A program made the position numbers and the translations under genes. The notes below the pieces were generated by a model that was not told the DNA's origin, searched no databases, and worked only from the letters and a program-made list of their open reading frames with translations. Below, one piece after another: positions 18,605 to 27,075 of a stretch of DNA of 64,000 bases. Every line of letters begins with the position of its first letter. Within the stretch, counting starts at the first letter, position 1. The DNA comes from CAJJBL01 sp964519035 (GTDB lineage Bacteria > Pseudomonadota > Alphaproteobacteria > Puniceispirillales > Marisalimonadaceae): assembly GCA_964519035.1 (NCBI GenBank), contig CAZFKZ010000003.1, positions 1 through 64,000 of the forward strand, read 5' to 3'.

Positions 18605-18871
18605 ATGAAAAAAAATACTAAAATTACTATTTATTCAAGCTCTTTATGTGGATATTGCTATAGAGCTAAGTCATTATTAATTAGTAAAAATATAGAGTTC
18701 CAAGAAATTGATATCGACGAGGATTTTACTAAAAAAAACGAAATGGTATTGAAATCAAAAGGAAGTACATCTGTTCCACAAATTTTCTTTGGCGAACACC
18801 ATATTGGAGGTTGTGACGATTTATTCTATTTAGAAGAATTAGGAAAATTAGACGGCCTAAATGGAAAATAG
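18605..18871 (+). CDS. grxC: Glutaredoxin (GrxC-like)
   Basis: Small thiol-disulfide oxidoreductase of 88 residues using glutathione. The active site near residue 15 reads CGYC rather than the usual dithiol CPYC, so the cis-turn before the second cysteine lacks proline; both cysteines remain. The glutathione-binding TSVPQIF and GGCDDL motifs are present. It follows argJ-mutT with AAGGA before the ATG. Immediately downstream, overlapping its last codons, is the ATG of a broken nitrilase gene, the usual neighbour of grxC in this class. Confidence 0.92.
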   Translation: MKKNTKITIYSSSLCGYCYRAKSLLISKNIEFQEIDIDEDFTKKNEMVLKSKGSTSVPQIFFGEHHIGGCDDLFYLEELGKLDGLNGK

Positions 18872-19262
18872 CCCTCATTTGATTTCAATATCTTATATTC
18901 AACAGACTTCAAACAATAATAAATTAAATACTATTGAAATAATTAAACAATGAATGAGTAAAGCCTATACTTAAGGTTCATATTTTAAAATATTACGTCA
19001 GTGTGAAACTGCTCTTTACACAAATCTAGGTAAATTACATTGGCATGCTCTTCTCAAAGCTTGAGCATTTGAAAATGGTACTTTCATGATTGNNNNNNNN
19101 NNNNNNNNNNNNNNNNNNNNNNNNNNNNNNNNNNNNNNNNNNNNNNNNNNNNNNNNNNNNNNNNNNNNNNNNNNNNNNNNNNNNNNNNNNNNGATTGATT
19201 TAGATAGAGTCAAATAAACCAGAAAAATAGTGCCTGATTTCAATTATCAAAAAGTGTTTAAC
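18861..19262 (+). pseudogene. Degraded nitrilase-family (carbon-nitrogen hydrolase) gene
   Basis: The reading frame from ATG 18861 (11-nt overlap with grxC) encodes a nitrilase-like N-terminus with ISISYIQQTSNN, then stops at TGA 18951 and TAA 18972. In the same frame, 18993-19092 reads GKLHWHALLKA-stop-AFENGTFMI. This matches the family's usual GEAHWHVLLRARAIENGCFVIA with the arginine codon turned to TGA. After the N-run the frame reads IDLDRVK-stop-TRKIVP, resembling the family's C-terminal EIDLDxV...R..IP. About 130 residues, including the catalytic Glu, Lys and Cys, are missing. Functional homologues (omega-amidase/deaminated glutathione amidase type) follow grxC in many alphaproteobacteria. 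The assignment rests on recalled family motifs, not on a search. Confidence 0.7.
19093..19192. other. Assembly gap (100 N)
   Basis: Exactly 100 undetermined bases, the conventional length for a gap of unknown size. The bases before it end in GATTG and those after begin with GATTG, so the true sequence may be continuous with a 5-nt overlap. The gap lies within the degraded nitrilase gene. Confidence 0.98.
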
Positions 19263-20202
19263 CAATTTGTAAATATTTTTTTTCTTTTAACTTAAATAAT
19301 TCTTCTTCTTTTAAAGATGATAAATTTATCAATCTTTGTTCCAAAGCATCTCCAATTTTTTCAATAGTAAGTTTAGGGTCTCTATGAGCCCCTCCAATCG
19401 GTTCTGGAATTATTTCATCAATAATTTTGAATTTTTTCATATCTTGTGCAGTTAATTTCAAAGCTTCTGCGGCTTGATCAGCGTTATTAGAACTTCTCCA
19501 TAAAATGGATGAACACCCTTCAGGAGAGATGACAGAATAAATAGCATGCTCAAGCATTATAACATCATTTGCTACAGCTAACGCAACAGCACCTCCAGAA
19601 CCACCCTCACCAGTTATTATCGAAATTATTGGAACTGTGATATCTAAGCTTTTTTGAATACATTTAGCTATTGCCTCAGCCTGTCCTCTTTCTTCTGCTC
19701 CTTTACCAGGATAAGCTCCTGCAGTATCAACAAACATTAATACTGGCAAAGAAAACTGATTTGCCAATTCCATAAGCCTTACTGCCTTTCTATAACCTTC
19801 AGGTCTAGCCATGCCAAAGTTTTTTTTAATCCTGTCATTTGTATTCTTACCTTTGTCTATACCTATAATAATAACACTTTTACCTCTGAAAAAAGCAGTT
19901 CCTCCGGTTAATGCATTATCATCTGCAAAATTTCTATCTCCCGATAAAGGGATATAATCATCAAATAAATATTTTATAATATCTTGAAAATGAGGCCTGT
20001 CAGGATGCCTTGAAACCTGCACTTTTTGCCAAGCATTTAAATTTGAGTAAGTAATTTTAAGTTTTTCTGAGACAGCACTCTGTAATTTACCAATTTCTGC
20101 AGCAATATTTATATCACTGCCAGATGAAATATGACGTAATTCTTCTATTTTTCCTTCTAAGTCTGAGATTTGTTTTTCAAATGACAAAAAATGTCTAATC
20201 AT
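19258..20202 (-). CDS. accA: Acetyl-CoA carboxylase carboxyltransferase subunit alpha
   Basis: AccA and AccD form the carboxyltransferase that makes malonyl-CoA, the first committed step of fatty acid synthesis. The 314 residues contain the N-terminal LEGKIEELR helix region, RPHFQDIIKYLFDDYIPLSG, the crotonase-like core GMARPEGYRKA and FVDTAGAYPGKGAEERGQ, and ITGEGGSGGA forming the oxyanion site. Length and motifs are normal. It lies 2 nt after the xerD stop, so the two are surely cotranscribed. accD is not in the window. Confidence 0.96.
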   Translation of the reverse strand: MIRHFLSFEKQISDLEGKIEELRHISSGSDINIAAEIGKLQSAVSEKLKITYSNLNAWQKVQVSRHPDRPHFQDIIKYLFDDYIPLSGDRNFADDNALTGGTAFFRGKSVIIIGIDKGKNTNDRIKKNFGMARPEGYRKAVRLMELANQFSLPVLMFVDTAGAYPGKGAEERGQAEAIAKCIQKSLDITVPIISIITGEGGSGGAVALAVANDVIMLEHAIYSVISPEGCSSILWRSSNNADQAAEALKLTAQDMKKFKIIDEIIPEPIGGAHRDPKLTIEKIGDALEQRLINLSSLKEEELFKLKEKKYLQIG

Positions 20203-20204
20203 AA

Positions 20205-21173
20205 TTATAAACTTTCTTTATTTTTAAAATTAAATTCTTTCAAAGGGTGTATCTCCTTAATTAAACCTTTAAGCCTCTCAGGTTTTACAAAAGTATATAT
20301 TTCAGTAGTGGAAATGTCTGCATGACCTAAAAGCTCTTGTAAAGAACGAAGGTCTGCTCCACGATTAAGTAAATGTGTTGCAAAAGAGTGTCTAATTTTA
20401 TGAGGTGAAACTTTTTTCTTATTAAAACCAGCACTTAAAGCTAAATCAACTAAATCTCTATAAATTATCTGTCTTGATACATGTTTCTTACCTTTTTTAT
20501 CTGGAAACATATATTTGCTATTAATATTTTTTTCTTCATTAGATCTAAATTCTATCCATAAATTAATATTGGTTTGTGACTGTCGATTAAATATAATAGT
20601 CCTATATATATCTCCCTTACCTTTTATTTGTAACTTATCCCTAATATTTATAAAGTCAGAAACTAATAAACCTAAAAGTTCAGTAACTCTCATACCTGTT
20701 GAGTATAAAATTTCTAATATTGTTAATGTTCTTAGAATATTTAGTTTTTTATTCTTTACAGTGTTTTCTTTTAACAATTTTCTTGATGTTTCAAGAAGCA
20801 ATAGTATTTCATTTTCTGACAAAGCACTTGGTAAATTTTTGGAGCTTTTAAAACCCTCAAAATTAGTTAAAGGATTAAAATTAATATAATTCTCTTCCTT
20901 AAGAAATTCATAAAACATCTTCATAGATGAGCGTTTTCTGTTCATAGAGCTTTGCTTTAAATCTGTGTTTTTAAAAGAAACAAATAATTGTTTAAAATTA
21001 TGCTCAGTAGCCTTTACAAAATCGATATCATTTTTAACAAACCATCGAACCATTAGCTTAAGATCTTTAGCGTAAGCTATTTTTGTATTCTCTGACAAAC
21101 CTCTTTCTATACTAATAGTCCTAATTAGTTTTTGAATTAAATCATCTCCGTTTTGAATTTTATTCTCAACCAC
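20205..21173 (-). CDS. xerD: Tyrosine recombinase XerD/XerC
   Basis: Site-specific recombinase that resolves chromosome dimers at dif with its partner. A SAM-like N-terminal core-binding domain (1-105) is followed by the catalytic domain. The catalytic set is visible: R in STGMRVTELLGL, HKIRHSF (H-x-x-R), LLGHADIS and the nucleophile Y in STTEIYTFV. The start is GTG at 21173 with AAGGA 6 nt upstream. I prefer XerD over XerC because xerD commonly lies next to accA and aroK in Alphaproteobacteria; the paralogue is not in the window, so this is inference. It shows no sign of being a phage or element integrase: no tRNA or repeat nearby. Confidence 0.88.
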   Translation of the reverse strand: MVENKIQNGDDLIQKLIRTISIERGLSENTKIAYAKDLKLMVRWFVKNDIDFVKATEHNFKQLFVSFKNTDLKQSSMNRKRSSMKMFYEFLKEENYINFNPLTNFEGFKSSKNLPSALSENEILLLLETSRKLLKENTVKNKKLNILRTLTILEILYSTGMRVTELLGLLVSDFINIRDKLQIKGKGDIYRTIIFNRQSQTNINLWIEFRSNEEKNINSKYMFPDKKGKKHVSRQIIYRDLVDLALSAGFNKKKVSPHKIRHSFATHLLNRGADLRSLQELLGHADISTTEIYTFVKPERLKGLIKEIHPLKEFNFKNKESL

Positions 21174-21185
21174 ATAATATCCTTA

Positions 21186-22868
21186 TTAAAAACTTATTAA
21201 CTTCGGTATCATTATTTCAAGAGTTAAATTATCTGCTAACTCGTTAAAGCCAAGTTTAAATAAGGATTTTCTTATTGTCATTAACTGACCAATTTCAAAA
21301 TCAACTAATGGATCATTTCCTAATAACCTAGCTAAAAGTATTAATGTAAGAGCTTTTTCATTATTGTTTGAAGCTTCTTCTATACCCTTTGTTAATAAAA
21401 ATGATTTTAAGTTATAATTTTTATTCCATTTATTATATTTTTGTTCATTTGTATTTTGGTTTTTAGTTTTATTAAGGACCTTTAACCAATCAAAAGATTT
21501 AGGCTGCACCATTCCAGCGTCTTCTAAAACTGGGATCAATGTCCAAGCTTTTTGTTGTAAAATAAATTGCCATTCCCATTCTGCACCTGCTTTAAGAAGG
21601 AGTGTATTAGCCAATTGATCTTCAGGAAATAAAACTGGGTTTTTAACTATTAAAAGTTTTGCAATCAAATTATTTAGCTTTTTTGTTAAGGAAGCACTAT
21701 TAATTTCTTCAAGAATAGGTAAGTATAAATTAATAGAATGGTAAAATCTTCCATTTTTGATTTCAAAATTAATAATTTTAAATATAGTTTCAACTTTTTT
21801 TATATCATCCTTTAATGTCATTATTGACATCCAAACATTAGCTCTATGGAAACCATTTGGTTTTTTAGAATAACTGGCAATAGCTTCTTCTATGCTCAAA
21901 GAACCATCGCTTACAGATTTATAATTTTCTTTGATTTGATCTAAAGGAACATTCCCATAATTCATTTTCTTATCCAAAAGAAAAGCCCTTGCTTTAGGAG
22001 TTAGGTAAGTTAAAGTTAGAAGTGGATCAGTGTATTCTGGGCCTAAAGCAGCTACTGAGTTTACTTTAATTGGAATTTTTAATGTTTCCATCATAATTAT
22101 ATGTATTGGCTCGATAATAGTATTATCTAAAACAAAATCTGACGTATCACCATTCATCAATTGGAATAAGTTTTCAAAATTTTTATTAGAAAATCCTCTA
22201 GATTTTATTAAATCGAATATAAACTCTGCGTCGTTGAGTTTGTCATCTATTAAAAGGCAAAATATACGACTCATCTGCCAAAATTTATCAGAAGATGTTT
22301 CTATCTGTTTATTTGTTAATTTGCATGCTCTTTTGTCTTCATGAATTAACAATTCATATTCAGTGGACCATAGTCTCCATAATTCCCATCTTTCACCTTG
22401 AGGTAATTGTTTGATTATTTCATATAATTTTTTACTTTGTCCACTCCGTCTTATTTTGATTAATCGAGTTTCTAAGAAATTTATAACCTCATCAGAGTTT
22501 CCTCTAGGAGGATTAGAAGAACTTAAATATAAATCAATTAAGTGACTTTGAAGACTATTACTTGAAACAACATCAGGAATAAAATTTAAATGACTTACTA
22601 TTTCAGATGCACTCATATTATTCCATATATCTAAATTCATATCATCATTAAATTTAGTTGAGACACCGATGGAACCTAAAGAAGGTGTTTCTAAACTAGT
22701 AACTGAAACATTAAGCTTTTTATTTAAAGAAAATTCTTTTTTTTCTGTTTCTAAAACTTGTGAAAAACAATTATTGATATGAAAAATTAATAAAAATAAT
22801 AAAAGGTACTTCACAAATAATTTAGAAATCGATCCACATATACCAATTTTATTTAACTGAAACATCAT
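21186..22868 (-). CDS. Exported protein of unknown function, 560 aa
   Basis: I do not recognise this as a named family. It has a signal peptide (hydrophobic about 19-34, likely cut after FS in NCFSQ), so the mature protein is periplasmic or outer-membrane associated. The rest looks alpha-helical with recurring short leucine-rich helices and no obvious catalytic motif, suggesting a TPR-like or solenoid scaffold; this is inference. Proteins of similar size are found upstream of xerD in other alphaproteobacteria, some labelled antifreeze-glycopeptide-like without experimental support. Its start overlaps the 46-residue membrane protein gene by 20 nt and xerD follows 12 nt on, so it belongs to the xerD-accA transcription unit. 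ATG ATG tandem start. Confidence 0.75.
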   Translation of the reverse strand: MMFQLNKIGICGSISKLFVKYLLLFLLIFHINNCFSQVLETEKKEFSLNKKLNVSVTSLETPSLGSIGVSTKFNDDMNLDIWNNMSASEIVSHLNFIPDVVSSNSLQSHLIDLYLSSSNPPRGNSDEVINFLETRLIKIRRSGQSKKLYEIIKQLPQGERWELWRLWSTEYELLIHEDKRACKLTNKQIETSSDKFWQMSRIFCLLIDDKLNDAEFIFDLIKSRGFSNKNFENLFQLMNGDTSDFVLDNTIIEPIHIIMMETLKIPIKVNSVAALGPEYTDPLLTLTYLTPKARAFLLDKKMNYGNVPLDQIKENYKSVSDGSLSIEEAIASYSKKPNGFHRANVWMSIMTLKDDIKKVETIFKIINFEIKNGRFYHSINLYLPILEEINSASLTKKLNNLIAKLLIVKNPVLFPEDQLANTLLLKAGAEWEWQFILQQKAWTLIPVLEDAGMVQPKSFDWLKVLNKTKNQNTNEQKYNKWNKNYNLKSFLLTKGIEEASNNNEKALTLILLARLLGNDPLVDFEIGQLMTIRKSLFKLGFNELADNLTLEIMIPKLISF

Positions 22869-22989
22869 TTATATCTATAAATTTTATTATTTGTTTAGAA
22901 GGTGTCGGGATTTCTAAGGATGTTATCATCAAAAACAAACCAATGGATAAAATACTTAAAACAATTAAGACTATTTTGTAATACTTCAT
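22849..22989 (-). CDS. Small single-pass membrane protein, 46 aa
   Basis: An ATG at 22989 opens a 46-codon frame ending TAA at 22849. The product begins MKYYK, has one strongly hydrophobic segment (residues 6-24), then EIPTPSKQ and a short charged tail. GAGA lies upstream at ribosome-site distance. It overlaps the start of the 560-residue exported protein by 20 nt, implying coupling. Small proteins with one helix followed by an IP(A/T)P motif occur at this place in other alphaproteobacteria as I recall them, which supports a real gene. Function unknown. The alternative frame on the other strand (22902-23135) shows no family likeness. Confidence 0.65.
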   Translation of the reverse strand: MKYYKIVLIVLSILSIGLFLMITSLEIPTPSKQIIKFIDINDVSVK

Positions 22990-23147
22990 ATTATTTCTCA
23001 AGCGTACTGAATATATTAACATCAATAAACATGAATTATGGCTTGTTTTTGTCTAAACCGTTTCATATTTTATTTATTTTATTAATTCAATGTAATATAT
23101 TATCTTTTAAAGAAAATAACGACTATAAAAATTAAAAAACTACATTA

Positions 23148-23711
23148 ATGTTAAAAAAAGTGAAAATGTCATATCAAATGAGATCTCATAATACTTCTAA
23201 CATAGTGACTTTAATAGGCATGATGGGCACTGGTAAATCAAAGTTTGGAAGCTTGATTGCGAAAAAAAATAATTTACATTTTTATGATAGTGACCATTTA
23301 ATTGAAAAAAGGTTTGATCTTTCAGTAAAAGATCTATTTAAAATTCATGGAGAACTTTTTTTTAGAAAAGTTGAACAAGAAGAAATACTTTACATCATCA
23401 ACAAATCTGAAACAATTAGTAGTAAGGTATTTGTAAGCATTGGTGGAGGTGCTTATGATGATGAGCGCACTAGAAATTTGTTACTTGAAAAATCAAAAGT
23501 TATATGGCTGAATACCCCTATAGAAAAGATAATTGATAGAATTCACGATAAATCAAAACGACCAATGATAAAAGGTGATATCAAAGATTCTTTAGAAGAA
23601 CTTTTAAAAAAAAGGTTAAAATATTATAGACAATGCCACTATAGAATAGATACAGAAAAACTCTCCCAAAAAAATATAGAAGAAATAATCTCCTACATAA
23701 GCTTAAGTTAA
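23148..23711 (+). CDS. aroK: Shikimate kinase
   Basis: Phosphorylates shikimate at the 3-hydroxyl in the chorismate pathway. Walker A is GMMGTGKS (about 26-33); the substrate-binding D-S-D (FYDSDHLIE), FRKVEQE, GGGAY and the lid arginine in KRPMI are all present. The family core begins near residue 20; the ATG at 23166 or 23178 could also serve as start, since no clear ribosome site marks 23148. aroB follows 11 nt on, a common pairing. Confidence 0.94.
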   Translation: MLKKVKMSYQMRSHNTSNIVTLIGMMGTGKSKFGSLIAKKNNLHFYDSDHLIEKRFDLSVKDLFKIHGELFFRKVEQEEILYIINKSETISSKVFVSIGGGAYDDERTRNLLLEKSKVIWLNTPIEKIIDRIHDKSKRPMIKGDIKDSLEELLKKRLKYYRQCHYRIDTEKLSQKNIEEIISYISLS

Positions 23712-23722
23712 AAGAATTTAAA

Positions 23723-24856
23723 ATGAACCTAGAAACAATAAACGTTAAGCTAAATAATAATAATAAAATATCCTCATACCCTATATTCGTAGGAAAAGGT
23801 CTTTTAACCGATGCAGGTAATTTGTTAAAACCATATATTTTTAATAAAAAAATAGTTTTAGTTCACGATAATTATTTTTCTATAATAGAAGGACTCAACA
23901 ACCAACTTCTTACGTTTTCTGAATCAATTAGAACAGAATGTAATTATTTAAATTTAGTTGGTATTGATGGGGGTGACAAAACTAAAACAATGGTTCAAAT
24001 AACTAACTTAATTGAAGAAATTTTATCTTTTGAAATTGATAGAGATACAATTGTTATTGCATTTGGAGGAGGAGTAATTGGAGATATAGCCGGATTTGCA
24101 GCCTCGATATTGTTAAGGGGACTAGACTTTATTCAAATACCAACTACCCTGCTTTCTCAAGTTGATAGCTCAGTTGGAGGTAAAACGGGCGTAAACGGAA
24201 GTTTAGGTAAAAATTTAATAGGTTCATTTCATCAACCACTGGCTGTAATAGCTGACACTTCAATCCTTAGCTCACTTCCAGATAGAGAATTAAAAGCAGG
24301 GTTTGCAGAAATAGTTAAATATGGGTTGATTAATGATAGAATGTTTTTTTCTTGGTTAACTAAAAACTATTTAAGAATATTAAATCGAGATGAAGATATT
24401 TTAAAATATGCAATTTTAAAATCATGTTCAATTAAAGCTAGTATTATTGAACATGATGAAAAAGAATTAGGAAATAGAGCCTTACTAAATCTGGGCCATA
24501 CATTTGCCCATGCTATAGAATCTTTTGGAAATCATGATGGTAGAATTATCCATGGTGAGGCTGTTGCAATTGGAATTTGCATGGCATTTAAATTTTCTAA
24601 TAAGCTAGGTTTTTGTATTAAAAAAGATATGAATCAAGTTATAAGTATATTTAATAAATCTGGGCTACCAACATCTTTAAGTGATGTTCCATATTTGAAT
24701 ATAAAGACATCAAAAATGATGAATAAATTTAAGTACGATAAAAAAACAAGAAAGAATAAACTAACATTTATATTAAATAATAAAATTGGAGAATCTTTTA
24801 TTAAAAATGATGTAGATTTATTAGCTTTAGAGAATTTTATAAATGATCAAATTTAA
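23723..24856 (+). CDS. aroB: 3-dehydroquinate synthase
   Basis: NAD- and metal-dependent cyclase making 3-dehydroquinate from DAHP, second step of the shikimate pathway. Visible features: the NAD-binding region with GIDGGDKTKT and AFGGGVIGDIAGFAAS, QIPTTLLSQVDSSVGGKTGVN, and the metal ligand region NLGHTFAHAIE with HGEAVAIG. 377 residues, usual length. It follows aroK and its stop shares one base with the ATG of the CorC-like gene (TAATG). Confidence 0.96.
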   Translation: MNLETINVKLNNNNKISSYPIFVGKGLLTDAGNLLKPYIFNKKIVLVHDNYFSIIEGLNNQLLTFSESIRTECNYLNLVGIDGGDKTKTMVQITNLIEEILSFEIDRDTIVIAFGGGVIGDIAGFAASILLRGLDFIQIPTTLLSQVDSSVGGKTGVNGSLGKNLIGSFHQPLAVIADTSILSSLPDRELKAGFAEIVKYGLINDRMFFSWLTKNYLRILNRDEDILKYAILKSCSIKASIIEHDEKELGNRALLNLGHTFAHAIESFGNHDGRIIHGEAVAIGICMAFKFSNKLGFCIKKDMNQVISIFNKSGLPTSLSDVPYLNIKTSKMMNKFKYDKKTRKNKLTFILNNKIGESFIKNDVDLLALENFINDQI

Positions 24857-26124
24857 TGTATGAACTTTTTATTTTTATTTCAATAATTATTACTCTGATT
24901 ATTTTATCTGCGTTTTTTTCAAGTTCAGAAACAGCTCTCACAGCTGTTTCTGAAGCTAGAATTCATGAACTTGCTCTTCAAGGAAATAATAGAGCTATAG
25001 TTATTGAAAAAATCTTAATAAAAAAAGAGAAAATGATAAGCGCACTTCTGATAGGTAATAATTTAGTAAATGTTATTGCATCAGTATATGCAACTAGTTT
25101 TGCTCTTAATTATTTTGCAGACTTTGGTTTAATTTTCGTAACTATTTCAATGACAATTATATTAGTTATTTTTGCTGAAGTAATTCCAAAAACTTATGCA
25201 TTTAGCCATGCAGACGAACTAGCCCTCAAAGTTGCGCCAATAATTAATATTATAATTTTAGTTTTAACACCTGCTACTTTTATTACTGAACGTTTAGCAA
25301 AAATTGTTTCAGGGCCAGTAGTTGAAAATGATGAAGCCAAAACAGAAGAGCTTAGAGGCATGATACGTTTACATGCTGGTAATGAAAGCAAAGCTAAAGA
25401 AAGGGGTAAAATGATGTCAAGCATGCTTGATATGGATGCCGTTACACTTGCAGCTGTTATGACACATCGAGGAGGAGTTACAATGATTGATTCCAAATCC
25501 GCTCCTGAAATTATTTTTAAAGTTGCAGGCGAAAGTCCATTTACAAGAATACCTATATATTCAGGAAGCCCTGACAATATTATAGGAATACTTCATGCAA
25601 AAGAACTTTTCAGAAATTTAAGAAGACGAAATTTTAAAAAACTTGATACAATAAATTTATCTGAGTTAATGATACAACCCTATTTTGCTCCAGAAACGAC
25701 ATTATTATTTGACCAATTAGAGATTTTTCGAGCTCGACGAGAACATTTTGCGGTTGTGGTTGACGAATATGGTGATTTCAGAGGTATTGTAACACTTGAA
25801 GATATTCTAGAAGAAATTGTAGGAGATATTGATGATGAAACTGATATTCATGTAAAAGGAGTTAAGCCTCAACCGGATGGTTCACTTATTACTGATGGAT
25901 CTGTAACTATAAGAGATTTAAATAGATCATTAGGATGGAATTTACCAGACGAAAATGCTAACACTATTGCCGGATTAGTATTGCATGAGTCAAAAATAAT
26001 TCCTGAGCCTGGTCAAGAATTTCGCTTTTTTGAAATAAGATTTAGAGTTTTACAAAAAAAAGGTAACTTTATTTCACAATTAAGATTATGGAACGAAGTT
26101 GGGATTAATACTGAGAAAAATTAA
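24856..26124 (+). CDS. CNNM/CorC-like transporter with CBS domains
   Basis: Membrane protein of the HlyC/CorC (CNNM, DUF21) family, associated with magnesium export or tolerance. Seen in order: DUF21 domain with about four membrane segments (residues 1-145; FFSSSETALTAVSEARI is the family signature), paired CBS domains (about 195-325; MTHRGGVTMID, DEYGDFRGIVTLEDILEEIVG) and a C-terminal CorC_HlyC transporter-associated domain (about 340-420). The old name haemolysin is misleading. It follows aroB by overlap and ends convergent with bolA, the two stops sharing TTAA. Confidence 0.9.
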   Translation: MYELFIFISIIITLIILSAFFSSSETALTAVSEARIHELALQGNNRAIVIEKILIKKEKMISALLIGNNLVNVIASVYATSFALNYFADFGLIFVTISMTIILVIFAEVIPKTYAFSHADELALKVAPIINIIILVLTPATFITERLAKIVSGPVVENDEAKTEELRGMIRLHAGNESKAKERGKMMSSMLDMDAVTLAAVMTHRGGVTMIDSKSAPEIIFKVAGESPFTRIPIYSGSPDNIIGILHAKELFRNLRRRNFKKLDTINLSELMIQPYFAPETTLLFDQLEIFRARREHFAVVVDEYGDFRGIVTLEDILEEIVGDIDDETDIHVKGVKPQPDGSLITDGSVTIRDLNRSLGWNLPDENANTIAGLVLHESKIIPEPGQEFRFFEIRFRVLQKKGNFISQLRLWNEVGINTEKN

Positions 26125-26399
26125 TTCTTAGTATATTCTTCGATGGAATATAACTTTAAAGTTGCAGAGTGTAAATCTGATAAAAATTCTTCTTTTAACA
26201 TGTCATTAACTATCCTATGACGTTGAATTTTAGATTTATTAGAAAATTTTTCAGAAACTAACATAATATCAAAGTGACTTTCAACACCTTCCTTAAAACT
26301 GTTGTGACCTCTATGTTCCTCTGAAACATCTTTAACAGAAATTAAACTCGGATTTATACTCTTTATAATGATTTTTTCTATTCTTAATTTCCTATTCAC
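26121..26399 (-). CDS. bolA: BolA family protein
   Basis: Small protein of 92 residues that works with monothiol glutaredoxins in iron-sulfur cluster trafficking and regulation. The family core RGHNSFKEGVESHFDIMLVS and the helix motif RHRIVNDML are present. I choose the GTG at 26399 as start: GGAG lies 8 nt upstream and the family begins at about this point. The in-frame ATG at 26423 would add eight residues and overlap the region opposite the J-protein gene. In many alphaproteobacteria bolA is divergent from this J-protein gene, as here. Confidence 0.9.
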   Translation of the reverse strand: MNRKLRIEKIIIKSINPSLISVKDVSEEHRGHNSFKEGVESHFDIMLVSEKFSNKSKIQRHRIVNDMLKEEFLSDLHSATLKLYSIEEYTKN

Positions 26400-26512
26400 A
26401 AAAATAACTCCAATAAATGACAAATACGCATTTTTTTATAATAAAACAAAATACATTCTTGCACGTATTAATTGAGAATTCTATACTTAGCCTAATTAAA
26501 AAAAGATTGAAG

Positions 26513-27055
26513 ATGCTTAAAACTGAAGAACAAGAAAATAATATAGATAGAGTTTGTCACAATCCTGATTGTGGTAAACTAGGAATATATCCGGCCCCTA
26601 AATCTAGAGATAATCTTAAAGAATATTTTTATTTTTGTATCGATCACGTCAGAGACTTTAATAAATCTTGGAATTACTTTGAAGGCTTAAATGAAGATGA
26701 ACTAGAAGTTGAAATTAGAAAATCTGTAACTTGGGATAGACCAAGTTGGAAATTTGGAACTAAAACTATCAACCATGACTTTCAAAAAGCATTTGAATTT
26801 TTTGATCAAAAAAAAGAAAAGGTTAAAGATAATGTAATAAGTAAAAAATTGAGTGAAGCTTTTAAAGTTTTAGAGCTTAGTAAAGATAGTAACTTGAAAG
26901 ATGTGAAAACTAAATATAAGATACTAGCAAAAAAGTGGCATCCTGATGCCTTACAAAATATTGAAGATAAAGTTAATAAAGATAAATTTGTAATTATTTC
27001 AAATGCCTACAAATTAATTTTAAAATCATTTGCAGAGTTAAAGAATAGTAAATAA
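26513..27055 (+). CDS. J-domain protein (DnaJ-like), alphaproteobacterial type
   Basis: A DnaK co-chaperone candidate with the J domain at the C-terminus (about 115-180). The HPD motif is intact in KWHPDA. The N-terminus has a small conserved region with CHNPDC and FCIDHVRDFNKSWNYFEG, whose cysteines and histidines may bind metal. I start it at ATG 26513 (180 residues); a longer frame from 26417 adds 32 residues that are not family-like and would leave no room for promoters toward bolA. It lies 20 nt before cobS, a conserved placement in this class. The client is unknown. Confidence 0.85.
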   Translation: MLKTEEQENNIDRVCHNPDCGKLGIYPAPKSRDNLKEYFYFCIDHVRDFNKSWNYFEGLNEDELEVEIRKSVTWDRPSWKFGTKTINHDFQKAFEFFDQKKEKVKDNVISKKLSEAFKVLELSKDSNLKDVKTKYKILAKKWHPDALQNIEDKVNKDKFVIISNAYKLILKSFAELKNSK

Positions 27056-27075
27056 TAAATTTTGGAGAAATTATA

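Noticed and set aside
20205..21173. Tyrosine recombinase as a sign of an integrated element
   Set aside because: It is a chromosomal Xer protein coupled to accA; no tRNA, attachment repeats or cargo genes are near.
22902..23135. A 77-codon open frame on the plus strand before aroK
   Set aside because: It lies opposite the 46-residue membrane protein gene, has no ribosome site and no family-like sequence; the minus-strand frame is better supported.
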